NCBI RefSeq assembly: GCF_009735625.1 | Contig: NZ_CP046244.1 | Location: forward strand, 2,790,001-2,854,000 | DNA length: 64,000 bases | Reading direction: 5' to 3' | DNA from: Moorella glycerini | GTDB taxonomy: Bacteria; Bacillota; DSM-521; Neomoorellales; Neomoorellaceae | Shown here: positions 38,727 to 48,470 of the stretch, in pieces | How positions within the stretch are numbered: position 1 is the stretch's first letter | How the letters are laid out: every line of letters starts with the position of its first letter | Translations under genes and position numbers: made by a program | Notes under the pieces: model-generated | Seen by the model: the letters and a program-made list of their open reading frames with translations, nothing else | Databases searched by the model: none | Told to the model about the DNA's origin: nothing

Positions 38727-39272
38727 TTGCACTTCAAAGGGTGGCGCCTTCAATTTGTTTTTCTGGCAGCCCTTTTGACCCTGGGTTTATTAACCGGGGG
38801 CCAGTGGGCCTACCGGCACTACAGCCAGGAAAAACCCCTGGCTGATACCCTAAAGTCCGATCCTGCGGTCCAGGAGGCAACAGTAATCCGGACGGCTGAC
38901 GGCCTGGAAGTAAGGGTCATTCTCGGCCCCGGAGCTGATTTACCGCAGGCCTACCGGCAGGTACAGGAAACGGTGCACAAGCTTTATGGCCGGCAACAGG
39001 TAAAGCTGGTCATCCAGGACCGCCGTTCCCCGGCCCTGGAGAGTTTGTGGCGGGAAAGCCAGTTTGCCGTCTATGAAGCGGCAGTACGGGGCAACTTTAC
39101 CCAGATGGCGGCTACCGTGGACCGGCTGGCGCGCCAGGCAGGAATCGACCATTATGCCATTAATGTGGACGATAACTATATTTATCTCCAATTCAGCCAG
39201 GGACAGGCCTACCTTTACCAGGTAGTCCCCCGGCAAAATTATGTAACCCGGGGGGAGGGGCAAAGTGTTTAA
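38727..39272 (+). CDS. Membrane-anchored hypothetical protein
   Basis: The ~181-aa protein starts at TTG 38727 after SD AGAGGAG; the ORF extension to 38676 covers the promoter. One N-terminal membrane anchor (FVFLAALLTLGLLTGGQWAY) is followed by an extracytoplasmic domain (VIRTADGLEVRVILGPGADL). It overlaps the FtsH-like gene by 8 nt, suggesting a functional pair. The family is not recognised. Confidence 0.65.
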   Translation: MHFKGWRLQFVFLAALLTLGLLTGGQWAYRHYSQEKPLADTLKSDPAVQEATVIRTADGLEVRVILGPGADLPQAYRQVQETVHKLYGRQQVKLVIQDRRSPALESLWRESQFAVYEAAVRGNFTQMAATVDRLARQAGIDHYAINVDDNYIYLQFSQGQAYLYQVVPRQNYVTRGEGQSV

Positions 39273-40758
39273 GGAAGTAAAAGAAATAATTGCTGGTACA
39301 GGCTTAGGGTTAATGATTTTTTTAGTCATCAAAGGGGTAGATATTACTCCCTTTCTGCTTTTGGCTGGCATGGGTTTCCTGGCCTACTGGGTGATTGAAA
39401 AAAAAGGATTGCTCCCTTCAACCCTGGGGGGGAAGGGATATACGCCGCCGGTCAAGGTATCTTTTGCCGATATCGGCGGCCAGGCTACGGCTATCCGCGA
39501 ATTAAAGGAAGCCCTGGAGTTTTTGCTCCGCAGTGCTGAAGCTGAGGCCATGGGCATTCGCCCCCTGAAAGGCCTCCTTTTGAGTGGCCCGCCGGGAACG
39601 GGAAAGACGTTGCTGGCCAAGGCAGCCGCCACCTATACAGATGCTGTTTTTCTCGAGGCCAGCGGCAGCGAATTTATCGAGATGTATGCTGGCGTTGGCG
39701 CCCAGCGGGTACGGGCAATTTTTAACCGGGCCCGGGAACTGGCCCGGCGCCAGCAGAAAAAACGGGCCATTATCTTTATCGACGAGCTGGAAGTCCTGGG
39801 TGGCAAGCGCGGCAACCATACCTCCCATTTAGAATATGACCAGACCTTAAACCAGCTCCTGGTAGAGATGGATGGTTTAAAAGGCAGTCACGATGTCCAG
39901 GTTCTAGTTATCGGCGCTACCAATCGTCCTGACTTGCTGGACCCGGCCCTTTTACGCCCGGGGCGTTTTGACCGGCAGGTTAAGGTTGACCTGCCTGACA
40001 AGGAGGGGCGCCTGGCCATCTTAAAACTGCATACGGCCAATAAGCCCCTGGCACCGGAGGTTGACCTGGAAGCCATTGCCCGCGAAACCTTCGGGTTTTC
40101 CGGGGCGCATCTGGAAAGCGTAGCCAATGAGGCCGCCATCCTGGCCCTGCGGGAAAAGTCCCCCCTTATCACCCAGAAACATTTAATGGAAGCCGTCGAT
40201 AAGGTAATGCTGGGGGAAAAGCTGGGTCGCAAGCCGGCGACGGACGAGTTGTACCGGCTGGCCATCCATGAAGCTGGCCACGCCATTGCCGGCGAGCTTT
40301 TAAGGCCCCGGTCCATTTCCCATGTGACCATTACTTCCCGGGGCCAGGCTTTGGGCTATACCCGGCAAAAGCCGGAACACGACATTTACCTCTATACCAG
40401 GGAATACCTTGAGACCCAAATGGATATCTGCCTGGCCGGGGCCGTGGCTGAGGCCTTAATCCTTGGCTGTCGCAGTACCGGGTCCCTCAATGACTTTAAA
40501 GAAGCCATTCGCCTGGCCCGGGTGATTATTACCTCCGGGCTGTCGGACCTTGGGGTAGTGGCCGAAGAAAATTTGACCAAGGAACAGATGCACAATGCTT
40601 CTTCAACTATCATCAGCCGGGAAGAGGCCAAGGTGGCTTCTCTCCTGCGGCCTTACCAGGAGGCTTTAAAGGCTTTAGCCGGACAACTGGTAGAAAAGGA
40701 AACGGTAACCGGACGGGAATTGCGGGCCCTGTTACAGGAACAGGCCATGGCCTCTTGA
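39265..40758 (+). CDS. Compact FtsH-family AAA+ metalloprotease
   Basis: The 497-aa protein has two N-terminal membrane segments with almost no external domain (LGLMIFLVIKG; FLLLAGMGFLAYWVI), an AAA+ module (Walker A SGPPGTGKT, Walker B IIFIDELEVLGG, SRH NRPDLLDPALLRPGRFD), and a peptidase domain with HEAGHAIAGE and a third-ligand region STGSLNDFKEA. It is shorter than canonical FtsH (~600+ aa) and is probably a second, specialised FtsH. GTG start. Confidence 0.88.
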   Translation: MFKEVKEIIAGTGLGLMIFLVIKGVDITPFLLLAGMGFLAYWVIEKKGLLPSTLGGKGYTPPVKVSFADIGGQATAIRELKEALEFLLRSAEAEAMGIRPLKGLLLSGPPGTGKTLLAKAAATYTDAVFLEASGSEFIEMYAGVGAQRVRAIFNRARELARRQQKKRAIIFIDELEVLGGKRGNHTSHLEYDQTLNQLLVEMDGLKGSHDVQVLVIGATNRPDLLDPALLRPGRFDRQVKVDLPDKEGRLAILKLHTANKPLAPEVDLEAIARETFGFSGAHLESVANEAAILALREKSPLITQKHLMEAVDKVMLGEKLGRKPATDELYRLAIHEAGHAIAGELLRPRSISHVTITSRGQALGYTRQKPEHDIYLYTREYLETQMDICLAGAVAEALILGCRSTGSLNDFKEAIRLARVIITSGLSDLGVVAEENLTKEQMHNASSTIISREEAKVASLLRPYQEALKALAGQLVEKETVTGRELRALLQEQAMAS

Positions 40759-40828
40759 AAATTTTGTCACGTGGCAGCAGGATTATCAGGATTGGGAAGC
40801 GAATAGATCCTGAAAACAGGTGATCGGC

Positions 40829-41395
40829 ATGCGGCTGTTTGTGGCCATAAATTTTTCCCCGGCTCTGCAAAGTGCCCTGGCCGGGTTACTGGGTGAATTA
40901 CGCCAGTTACCGGTAACGGTTAAATGGGTGCCCCCGGAGAATATCCATTTAACCCTCAAGTTTTTAGGTGAAGTGGCCCCGGCCAGAGTTGAGGAAATAG
41001 GAGCAGCCTTGCGGCGTGCCGCTATGGGGGTTAACCCCTGGCACCTGGAGGTAAAAGGCACCGGGGTTTTTCCCAACTGGCGCTACCCCCGGGTTGTCTG
41101 GGTGGGAGTGGACTCCGAAGAGACATTATATACCCTGCAACGACAGGTAACCAGGGAATACCTGGAACTGGGTTTTCCGGCCGATTCCTTTACCCCCCAT
41201 TTAACCCTGGGCCGCCTGCGTCCTGGGACAGCCACCGGGCCATTACAGGACAGGCTCCAGAGTTTGGCCGGCGTGTCCTGGGGGAGGGAAAGGGTGACGG
41301 CGGTAAGTCTTATGGAGAGCCGGCTAACCCCACAGGGGGCTATTTACCGCCCGGTTTTGACGGTTACTTTGCCAGCAGGCGGCAGGAACTCTTAA
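40829..41395 (+). CDS. thpR: RNA 2',3'-cyclic phosphodiesterase
   Basis: The ~188-aa 2H phosphoesterase has both HxTx motifs, H40-L-T-L (NIHLTLKFLGEV) and H124-L-T-L (FTPHLTLGRLR). It opens 2',3'-cyclic phosphates or ligates tRNA halves in vitro. ATG 40829 (MRLFVAINFSP) is chosen over GTG 40820. Confidence 0.93.
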   Translation: MRLFVAINFSPALQSALAGLLGELRQLPVTVKWVPPENIHLTLKFLGEVAPARVEEIGAALRRAAMGVNPWHLEVKGTGVFPNWRYPRVVWVGVDSEETLYTLQRQVTREYLELGFPADSFTPHLTLGRLRPGTATGPLQDRLQSLAGVSWGRERVTAVSLMESRLTPQGAIYRPVLTVTLPAGGRNS

Positions 41396-41453
41396 TAACG
41401 GTTGACTGGCGTTGCCAGTAAAGTGCAAAAGCAGGAGGAGGCGAACTTACATA

Positions 41454-42491
41454 GTGGTTTTATCAGACAAGCAGCGGGCCCTGGAAAATGCCCTGCTCCA
41501 GATCGAGAGGCATTTTGGCAAGGGTTCCATAATGAAGCTGGGTGAATCCGGTGCCCGGCTCAATGTGGAAGCTATTTCCACCGGCGCCCTGCCCCTGGAC
41601 CTGGCCCTGGGGGTAGGCGGGTTGCCCCGGGGCCGGGTGGTGGAGATCTTTGGCCCGGAATCTTCGGGCAAGACGACGGTCGCCCTCCATGTTGTTGCCG
41701 AGGCCCAGCGGAGCGGTGGCACGGCAGCCTTTATCGACGCCGAGCACGCCCTCGACCCGGTATATGCCAGGAACCTTGGCGTCGACATTGATAATCTTTT
41801 AGTATCCCAGCCCGATACCGGTGAGCAGGCCCTGGAAATCGCTGAAGCCCTGGTGCGCAGCGGCGCCATCGATGTCATCGTCATCGATTCCGTAGCTGCC
41901 CTGGTGCCCAAAGCCGAACTGGACGGTGAAATGGGCGACGCCCATGTAGGCCTGCAGGCCCGGCTCATGTCCCAGGCTTTACGCAAACTGGCCGGCGTTA
42001 TTGCCAAGTCGCGGACAGTAGCCATTTTTATTAACCAGTTACGGGAAAAGGTAGGGGTCCTCTTTGGCAGTCCCGAGACAACACCGGGGGGACGAGCGCT
42101 AAAATTTTACGCTTCGGTGCGCCTGGATGTGCGCAAAATCGAGCAGGTCAAGCAGGGGACCGAGATTATTGGTAGCCGCACCCGGGTAAAGGTTGTTAAA
42201 AATAAAGTAGCGCCGCCCTTCCGCCAGGCCGAGTTTGATATTATTTACGGCCGGGGTATTGACCGCGAGGGCTGCCTCCTTGACATGGGCACGGAATTGG
42301 ATATAGTAAAGAAGAGTGGGGCCTGGTATTCCCTGGGGGAAGATCGCCTTGGCCAGGGCCGGGAGGCAGCCAAAGAATTTTTACGTGACCACCCCGAACT
42401 GGCGGCCAGCCTTGAAGCCCAGATTCGTGCTAAAGCTGGTTTAGTCAAGACGGCAGCGGCTATAGAAGATGAAGGTGCGCAAAACGAATAA
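41454..42491 (+). CDS. recA: Recombinase RecA
   Basis: The ~345-aa protein forms filaments on single-stranded DNA for recombination and SOS. Motifs: [11 protein letters not shown], Walker [34 protein letters not shown], and L2 region [23 protein letters not shown] 41454 with SD AGGAGGAGG is the likely start; the ORF extension is not conserved. Overlaps recX by 23 nt. Confidence 0.97.
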   Translation: MVLSDKQRALENALLQIERHFGKGSIMKLGESGARLNVEAISTGALPLDLALGVGGLPRGRVVEIFGPESSGKTTVALHVVAEAQRSGGTAAFIDAEHALDPVYARNLGVDIDNLLVSQPDTGEQALEIAEALVRSGAIDVIVIDSVAALVPKAELDGEMGDAHVGLQARLMSQALRKLAGVIAKSRTVAIFINQLREKVGVLFGSPETTPGGRALKFYASVRLDVRKIEQVKQGTEIIGSRTRVKVVKNKVAPPFRQAEFDIIYGRGIDREGCLLDMGTELDIVKKSGAWYSLGEDRLGQGREAAKEFLRDHPELAASLEAQIRAKAGLVKTAAAIEDEGAQNE

Positions 42492-42984
42492 TCCTTCAGC
42501 GGCGGCAGCCTGGGAGTATGCCCTGAAAATATTAACCCGGCGCCAGCAGAGTGAACAGGAAATGTGCTGGAAATTGCAGGCAAAGGGTTTTCCCGGGGAG
42601 GTAGTGACGGCAACCTTAAACCGGTTAAAGGATGCCGGTTTGCTAGATGATGCCAATTTTGCCAGGAACTGGGCCACCTACCGGCTGGCTACCCACCCGG
42701 TAGGCCCGAGGCGCCTCCAGCGCGAGTTGCAAGAGCATGGCGTGGCCCCTTCCCTGGCGGAAGGTATAGTAGGCGACCTGTTTCCTCCAGAAGCAGAGCT
42801 GGCGGCGGCCCGGGAACTGGCGGGGAAATATTACCGGCGCCAGGGAGAAAGTGCCGATCATTATTACCAGCGCTTGGCCCGTTTCCTCTGGCAGCGAGGT
42901 TTTAATGGCCATGTAATTCGCCAGGTACTGGGAGAGCCGGCTGAAGAAGATAATTATATTGACAGTAATGATTTAAACCTATAA
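42469..42984 (+). CDS. recX: RecA regulator RecX
   Basis: The 171-aa helical-repeat protein modulates RecA filaments. Seen: [40 protein letters not shown], and [16 protein letters not shown]. Overlap with the recA end supports co-expression. Confidence 0.92.
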   Translation: MKVRKTNNPSAAAAWEYALKILTRRQQSEQEMCWKLQAKGFPGEVVTATLNRLKDAGLLDDANFARNWATYRLATHPVGPRRLQRELQEHGVAPSLAEGIVGDLFPPEAELAAARELAGKYYRRQGESADHYYQRLARFLWQRGFNGHVIRQVLGEPAEEDNYIDSNDLNL

Positions 42985-43187
42985 AATTATTGTGGGAGAA
43001 ACTAGGTGTAGGATCACCACCATTACCCTTAATTTATAGATTTCACTACCGGGTTTAGCCTGGATGGAATATAACTCTTCTGACCTGAAAATAGATAGCA
43101 GGGCTGTATTTTTGGGTCCCCAACAGGCGTATGTAAGTCCTGGTTTTGAACCAAAGAAGGGGATATGTGGTTGGTGTGCCTAACTTC

Positions 43188-43218
43188 AAGCCGAGTTTCG
43201 ACTCGGCTTTATTTTATG
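43188..43218 (+). terminator. Terminator or attenuator before rny
   Basis: AAGCCGAG/CTCGGCTT (43188-43195/43202-43209) with TTTCGA loop and TTTATTTTA tail lies 20 nt before the rny SD. The 200 nt from 42,985 hold no gene and may be a regulatory leader. Confidence 0.8.
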
Positions 43219-43236
43219 AAGGGGAGGTGAAGAACA

Positions 43237-44769
43237 ATCCTGTATATCCTTTATGCCCTGATAGCTTTCCTGGTGGGTGCAGCTGGCGGTTATGCCATCC
43301 GCAAGTACCTGGCCGAGGCCAAAATTGTTTCGGCCGAGAAGGCTGCAGCCACCATTATCGAAGAAGCAAAAAAAGAAGCCGAGGCTAAAAAGAGGGAAGC
43401 GGTCCTGGAAGCCAAGGAAGAAGCCCACCGCATCCGTAATGAAATAGAGCGGGAAAGCCGGGAACGGCGCAATGAACTCCAGCGTTTCGAGCGGCGCCTG
43501 ATGCAGAAGGAAGAGGCCCTGGACCGCAAGACCGAAGCCCTCGAACGCAAAGAGGCTAGCCTTCACCGGCAGGAAGAAGCTGCCCAGAAACTGAGGGAAG
43601 AATTGGAAGAGCTGCGCCGCCGGCAGGTCAGCGAACTGGAACGCATTTCCGGTTTGACGATCGAAGAGGCCAGGGCCATCCTGCTGCAGAGTGTTGAGGA
43701 AGAAGTAAGGCATGAAGCAGCCATGATGATTAAACAAATTGAAACGGAAGCCAAAGAAGAAGCAGATAAAAAGGCCCGGGAAATTATTACCCATGCTATC
43801 CAGCACTGTGTTGCTGATTATGTAGCCGAGGCCACGGTATCGGTGGTGAATCTACCCAGCGATGAGATGAAGGGGCGCATTATCGGCCGCGAGGGCCGTA
43901 ACATTCGCGCCCTGGAAACCCTGACGGGTGTCGATCTCATCATTGATGACACACCGGAAGCCGTTATTCTCTCCAGCTTCGACCCTATTCGCCGGGAGGT
44001 GGCCCGGATTGCCCTGGAAAAATTAATTATCGATGGGCGCATCCACCCGGCCCGGATTGAAGAAATGGTAGAAAAGTCCCGGCGGGAACTGGAGCAAAAG
44101 ATCCGGGAAGAAGGGGAGCGAGCTACCTTCGAAGCCGGCATTCATGGCCTGCATCCAGAGCTGGTGCGCCTGCTGGGTAAACTTAAATACCGCACCAGCT
44201 ACGGCCAGAATGTCCTTAAACACTCCCTGGAAGTAGCTTTCCTGGCGGGGGCCATGGCTGCCGAACTGGGGGCCGATGTCCAGCTGGCCAAGCGGGCCGG
44301 GTTGCTCCATGACATTGGTAAAGCCGTTGATTTTGAAGTTGAGGGACCCCATGTCACCCTGGGGGTTGAACTGGCTAAAAAATACCGGGAATCCCCGGAG
44401 GTAATTCATGCCATTGAAGCCCACCATGGCGATGTGGAACCGCGCAGCATTGAAGCCGGCCTGGTCCAGGCCGCCGATGCCATTTCGGCAGCCCGGCCGG
44501 GAGCCCGGCGGGAAACCCTGGAGGCCTATATTAAACGCCTCGAGAAACTGGAAGAGATTGCCGATTCCTTTGCCGGCGTAGAAAAATCCTATGCCATCCA
44601 GGCCGGCCGGGAGATCCGGATTTTAGTTAAGCCCGACAAGATCGATGACGCCATGGCCGTCCACCTGGCCAGAGAGATCGTCAAAAAGATTGAAAAGGAG
44701 ATGGAATACCCGGGCCAGATTAAAGTGGTGGTCATCCGCGAAACCCGCGCTGTTGATTATGCCAAATAA
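43237..44769 (+). CDS. rny: Ribonuclease Y
   Basis: This membrane-anchored endoribonuclease initiates mRNA decay. It has an N-terminal membrane helix ([20 protein letters not shown]), a long coiled coil (to ~200), a KH domain ([19 protein letters not shown]), and an HD domain ([12 protein letters not shown]). The membrane helix is in frame only if translation starts at ATC 43237, which follows SD GGGGAGGTGA by 6 nt. The first ordinary start, GTG 43273, would delete the anchor. About 510 aa with the ATC start, matching family length. Confidence 0.93.
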   Translation: MLYILYALIAFLVGAAGGYAIRKYLAEAKIVSAEKAAATIIEEAKKEAEAKKREAVLEAKEEAHRIRNEIERESRERRNELQRFERRLMQKEEALDRKTEALERKEASLHRQEEAAQKLREELEELRRRQVSELERISGLTIEEARAILLQSVEEEVRHEAAMMIKQIETEAKEEADKKAREIITHAIQHCVADYVAEATVSVVNLPSDEMKGRIIGREGRNIRALETLTGVDLIIDDTPEAVILSSFDPIRREVARIALEKLIIDGRIHPARIEEMVEKSRRELEQKIREEGERATFEAGIHGLHPELVRLLGKLKYRTSYGQNVLKHSLEVAFLAGAMAAELGADVQLAKRAGLLHDIGKAVDFEVEGPHVTLGVELAKKYRESPEVIHAIEAHHGDVEPRSIEAGLVQAADAISAARPGARRETLEAYIKRLEKLEEIADSFAGVEKSYAIQAGREIRILVKPDKIDDAMAVHLAREIVKKIEKEMEYPGQIKVVVIRETRAVDYAK

Positions 44770-44925
44770 TTTTATGGCAGGGAGGGTAAAAGTTTTTCCA
44801 TCCCTGCCATTAAATTTTCATCATTAAAGGCGGACAAGGCAAGCAGGAATTTGCTTTTGGGTGCAGAAGTAGTGTCTTATTTGGTGGTAACATCTTATAC
44901 ATAAAGTACGGGGCAGGTGTTTACC

Positions 44926-45444
44926 TTGAGCCTGAAGTACAAACATGGCGGCGAAGTATCTGACAGTATTGGTCTTCTTATTTCCATCCTGGTACGTTAT
45001 CCAGAAGTAGGTACCATTAACTATGAACCCAAAGACCAGGTTTTACGCTTTACCTTTATGATGGCCCAACCTCTGGCCGGGGAGGCCATCCAGCAGTTCG
45101 AAAAGAAATTCCGCAAGTCCCTGGAAGTATATAACTACCTGGAAGACCGGGAACCGAAGGTTATCAATCTGAAATATACACCCTATGACCAGTTAATGGC
45201 CCTGGAGGTACAACGGGATGTAATTACCCTCTCCCGGGATGAAATTGACCTCATTATCGCTCTGGTCCGGGAGGAATTTGGCGCCAGCCTGGTAGCGGAG
45301 AACAATGATAATATCATGGAAGAAGAGCTTATGATCCAGGAAGAGTTAATTGACCGTATGCTGGAAAGTGTCCGGGGTACCGTCCCGGAGCGCCAGCTAA
45401 TTGCCTTCCGGGAAGAAGGCCGGGTCATGGTGTTTAATAAATAG
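44926..45444 (+). CDS. Conserved hypothetical protein
   Basis: The 172-175-aa protein (start TTG 44926 or GTG 44917) has a mixed alpha/beta N-terminus (SDSIGLLISILVRYPEVGTI) and an acidic helical C-terminus (MEEELMIQEELIDRMLESV). Located between rny and ymdB, it may be linked to RNA metabolism. Not recognised as a named family. Confidence 0.65.
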   Translation: MSLKYKHGGEVSDSIGLLISILVRYPEVGTINYEPKDQVLRFTFMMAQPLAGEAIQQFEKKFRKSLEVYNYLEDREPKVINLKYTPYDQLMALEVQRDVITLSRDEIDLIIALVREEFGASLVAENNDNIMEEELMIQEELIDRMLESVRGTVPERQLIAFREEGRVMVFNK

Positions 45445-45492
45445 ACGCGGGGCAATAATAATATTTAAGGCAAATTGAGGGGAGCTTTATTT

Positions 45493-46278
45493 TTGCGGGT
45501 TTTAATGATCGGCGATGTGGTAGGGCGGCCGGGCCGTAAAGCCGTCCGGGAACTCCTGCCACCTTTGCTCCAGGAACACCGGCCGGATCTGGTGGTGGCA
45601 AACGGCGAAAATGCTGCCGGCGGCAATGGTATTACCCCAGATATTGCTGGTGAACTTTTTGCCGGTGGCATTGATATCTTAACCATGGGCAACCATGTCT
45701 GGGATAAGCGTGAAGCTATGACCCTCCTGGAGGAGGATGAGCGCATTGTCCGGCCGGCCAATTATCCTGCCGGTACCCCCGGCCGGGGCTATACCCTGGT
45801 AAAGGCTAAGGAAAACCTGCAGGTAGGAATTATTAATTTATCGGGGCGGGTGTTTCTAGCACCCCTGGAGTGTCCTTTTCGCCTGGGACGCCGCCTGGCT
45901 GAAGAAATCGGTGCGCTAACCCGCATCATTTTAGTAGACTTCCATGCTGAAGCAACTTCGGAAAAGGTTGCCCTGGGCTGGTACCTGGACGGCCTGGTAA
46001 GTGCCGTCATCGGGACCCATACCCATATCCAGACGGCTGATGCCCGGGTCCTGCCCCAGGGGACGGCCTATATTACCGATGTAGGCATGACCGGCCCCAG
46101 GGATTCTGTCCTGGGGGTGAAGACAGAGCTTATCGTTAAAAAATTTCTTACCCAGTTGCCGGTGCGTTTTGAAGTAGCTGGTGGAATTATTCAGTTGGAA
46201 GCTGTCCTGATAGATATTGATCCCGGTACCGGCCGGGCAACCGCTATCCAGCGGTTGCAACACTATGGGCCGGCATAA
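45493..46278 (+). CDS. ymdB: YmdB-family metallophosphoesterase
   Basis: The ~261-aa TIGR00282-type protein has metal motifs IGDVVGRPGRKA, VANGENAAGGNG, MGNHVWDK and GTHTHIQTAD. YmdB hydrolyses 2',3'-cAMP in Bacillus and works with rny, its usual neighbour. TTG 45493 is preferred after SD GAGGGGAG. Confidence 0.92.
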   Translation: MRVLMIGDVVGRPGRKAVRELLPPLLQEHRPDLVVANGENAAGGNGITPDIAGELFAGGIDILTMGNHVWDKREAMTLLEEDERIVRPANYPAGTPGRGYTLVKAKENLQVGIINLSGRVFLAPLECPFRLGRRLAEEIGALTRIILVDFHAEATSEKVALGWYLDGLVSAVIGTHTHIQTADARVLPQGTAYITDVGMTGPRDSVLGVKTELIVKKFLTQLPVRFEVAGGIIQLEAVLIDIDPGTGRATAIQRLQHYGPA

Positions 46279-46300
46279 GTTAACCATCAAACAACGCTAA

Positions 46301-46338
46301 AAAAGCCTGCTTACCGGTAAGGAGGGCAGGCTTTTGTG
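46301..46338 (+). terminator. Rho-independent terminator
   Basis: AAAAGCCTGC/GCAGGCTTTT (46301-46310/46326-46335) ends the ymdB transcript and can also work on the opposite strand. Confidence 0.85.
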
Positions 46339-46374
46339 TTACAATAACTAGCAAAAGATTGGAGCCGGGTAAAG

Positions 46375-47217
46375 ATGGCAGCTGATTTACATACCCATAC
46401 TACGGCCTCCGACGGCCGGCTGTCACCCACTGAACTAATCAGCCTGGCGAAGACAAAAGGGTTAACGGCCCTGGGTGTTACCGACCATGATACGGTAGCC
46501 GGCCTGGCAGAGGCACTGGCTGCCGGAAACAGTTATGGCGTTAAGGTAATTGCCGGGGTCGAACTGAGCACCGAATGGGAAGAAGGGGAGATCCATATCC
46601 TGGGTTATTATATCGACTGGCAAAAGGAAAGTTTGCTGGCTTTCCTGGAAACAATGCGCCAGGCGCGTTACCGGCGTACGGCCAGGATGGTAGGCCGGCT
46701 TAAAGAGCTGGGTTATGATATTAGCATGGGTGAGGTAGAGCAGGAAGTGCGGGGCGAGGCCATGGGCCGTCCCCATATTGCGGCCGTTCTAGTTCGCAAG
46801 GGTTATGTACCATCGGTGGAGTTTGCCTTCCGAACTTTGCTGGAGCGGGGCCGGCCTGCTTATGTCCCGCGGGCCAAAGTCTCACCTGCCCGGGCTGTGG
46901 AGGTAATATTAAAGGCTAGAGGGGTTCCGGTTTTGGCCCACCCGGGCATAAGCCGGGCCGATGGTCTTATTCCTGCCCTGGTGGGCAGCGGCTTGCAGGG
47001 TATTGAAGCTTACTATCCCCACCACGATGCCGCTGCCACCGGGCGTTACCTGGAACTGGCATCACGGTATAACCTGGTAGTAACCGGCGGGTCGGATTTC
47101 CACGGCATAGTTGATAGCAGCCATGCCGACCTGGGAGCCTGCCAGGTGGGCACAATCGAACTGGAGCAATTACAGAGGCGGGCCGAAAAGATTAAAGCTC
47201 AAGCGACTAAGGTTTGA
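46375..47217 (+). CDS. PHP-domain phosphoesterase (RNase AM/TrpH-like)
   Basis: The 280-aa PHP protein has all metal-binding blocks: DLHTHTTASDG, GVTDHDTVAG, GVELSTEW, LAHPGISRAD and GGSDFHG. Related enzymes (YciV/RnaAM) hydrolyse 3',5'-bisphosphates and trim RNA 5' ends. ATG with SD-like GGAG upstream. Confidence 0.85.
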   Translation: MAADLHTHTTASDGRLSPTELISLAKTKGLTALGVTDHDTVAGLAEALAAGNSYGVKVIAGVELSTEWEEGEIHILGYYIDWQKESLLAFLETMRQARYRRTARMVGRLKELGYDISMGEVEQEVRGEAMGRPHIAAVLVRKGYVPSVEFAFRTLLERGRPAYVPRAKVSPARAVEVILKARGVPVLAHPGISRADGLIPALVGSGLQGIEAYYPHHDAAATGRYLELASRYNLVVTGGSDFHGIVDSSHADLGACQVGTIELEQLQRRAEKIKAQATKV

Positions 47218-47247
47218 CTTCCGGGCATATATTTTAGCAAACTAATA

Positions 47248-47532
47248 ATGAGGGGGGTGGGGCCGTTGGCTGGCAATGATGCAGGTGCCCTTTACCGGCG
47301 CATTCAAGAGCTGGAAAGCAAGGTGGAACAATTAAGGGTCAGCCGGCGTGTCCTGATGCGCCTGGTGGAAAAAAGCGAAGCCGAAAAGTGGGAACTGGTA
47401 AATCGCCTGCGCCAGGAAAAGGAACAGATCCAGCTCCGCAACCGGCGCTACGCCCGGGCCATCTGGGAAAAGAATAAAGAGCTGGTTTTGCTCACCAATA
47501 AGCTCCAGGGTCTATCGTTGCCCAGGGCTTGA
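47248..47532 (+). CDS. Small coiled-coil hypothetical protein
   Basis: The 88-94-aa protein is almost entirely coiled coil (YRRIQELESKVEQLRVSRRV; VNRLRQEKEQIQLRN). TTG 47266 with SD AGGGGGGTGGGG is the better start than ATG 47248. The stop overlaps the -35 box of the cobalamin operon. Unknown function. Confidence 0.6.
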   Translation: MRGVGPLAGNDAGALYRRIQELESKVEQLRVSRRVLMRLVEKSEAEKWELVNRLRQEKEQIQLRNRRYARAIWEKNKELVLLTNKLQGLSLPRA

Positions 47533-47557
47533 CTGATAGGAGGGGACGATTTATACT
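47529..47557 (+). promoter_or_regulatory. Sigma-A promoter of the cobalamin operon
   Basis: TTGACT (47529-47534) and TATACT (47552-47557) are 17 bp apart; the predicted start near 47,564 lies just before the riboswitch. Confidence 0.75.
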
Positions 47558-47573
47558 ATAATTAACTTAATAG

Positions 47574-47723
47574 GGAACAGGTGCCTGACAGGTTAAAAGG
47601 GAATCAGGTGTAAATCCTGAGCGGTCGCGCCACTGTAACCGGGGAGCCTGCTTCAAGGCCACTGGTATTATACCGGGAAGGCGAAGCCAGGCAAGGAGCC
47701 GGAGCCAGGAAACCTGCCTGTTC
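47574..47723 (+). ncRNA. Cobalamin riboswitch
   Basis: The conserved B12-aptamer pieces are present in order: GGGAATCAGGTG, GCGGTCGCGCCACTGTAA, GGGAAGG, and the B12-box region GAGCCAGGAAACCTGCCTG. P1 GAACAGG/CCTGTTC closes it. Binding adenosylcobalamin should favour the downstream terminator and shut off the operon. Confidence 0.95.
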
Positions 47724-47765
47724 ATTTCACCCTCGCGTTAAGGGGCCGCAAGTTAGGTTATGTAA

Positions 47766-47802
47766 CTCCAGCTACTTCGTGGGGGGCTGGAGTTTTTATT
47801 TT
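47766..47802 (+). terminator. Riboswitch expression-platform terminator
   Basis: CTCCAGC/GCTGGAG (47766-47772/47786-47792) with TTTTTATTTT tail lies 20 nt before cobU. Confidence 0.85.
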
Positions 47803-47822
47803 AGGATTTAGGAGGCCATACC

Positions 47823-48440
47823 TTGGGATACGGCTCGTTAATCATGGTAACCGGGGGTGCCAGGAGTGGCAAAAGCCGCCTGGCCGAAGAGCTGGCTGCT
47901 GCCGGGGGCGCAAAGGTAGTCTACCTGGCCACGGCTACCGTGGGCGATGCAGAAATGGCTGCCCGGGTGGACATGCACCGGCGCCGGAGGCCGGCCGGCT
48001 GGCAGACGGTAGAAGTTCCCCTGGCCGTAACGGAAGCCGTAGCCAGGGAAGGCCAGCGTGCCGGTACCATCATCCTTGATAGTCTGGGCATGTGGATTAG
48101 CAACCTTTTGAGCCAGGAAACAATTGAAGCAGAAGATAGCTGGGAAAAAAATATAGCGGCTATAGAAGCCATCATGGTTAAAGTCAGGGAACTGGCGGTC
48201 GTAGCCTGGCAGGTACCGGCGCGGGTAATTATTGTTACTGAAGAAGTGGGAATGGGACTCATTCCTCCCTATCCCCTGGGCCGGGTTTTCCGGGACCTCC
48301 TGGGCCTGGCCAACCAGGAGATAGCCAGCCGGGCCGACCGGGTCTACCTGGTGGTGGCGGGGCTGCCCCTGGTTTTAAAGGATAATAAAAGGGACGCTGC
48401 TGCCGGGGAGGAATTTCCCCGGAAATCCACAGGAAACTAA
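47823..48440 (+). CDS. cobU: Adenosylcobinamide kinase/guanylyltransferase
   Basis: The 205-aa bifunctional enzyme phosphorylates and guanylylates adenosylcobinamide. P-loop GGARSGKS (11-18), guanylylated His52 in VDMHRRRRP, and EEVGMGLIPPYPLGRVFRD are present. TTG start after SD AGGAGG. First gene after the riboswitch. Confidence 0.95.
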   Translation: MGYGSLIMVTGGARSGKSRLAEELAAAGGAKVVYLATATVGDAEMAARVDMHRRRRPAGWQTVEVPLAVTEAVAREGQRAGTIILDSLGMWISNLLSQETIEAEDSWEKNIAAIEAIMVKVRELAVVAWQVPARVIIVTEEVGMGLIPPYPLGRVFRDLLGLANQEIASRADRVYLVVAGLPLVLKDNKRDAAAGEEFPRKSTGN

Positions 48441-48470
48441 AGAGATAAACGCTGCCTGGAGGAAAAATCG

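Noticed and set aside
42985-43187. A 6S-like or other named RNA in the recX-rny gap
   Set aside because: Apart from the terminator at 43188 no convincing multi-helix fold or known motif was seen, so only a possible leader is noted.
43146-43388. 80-aa plus-strand ORF before rny
   Set aside because: It overlaps the terminator and the rny start in another frame and has no coding pattern.
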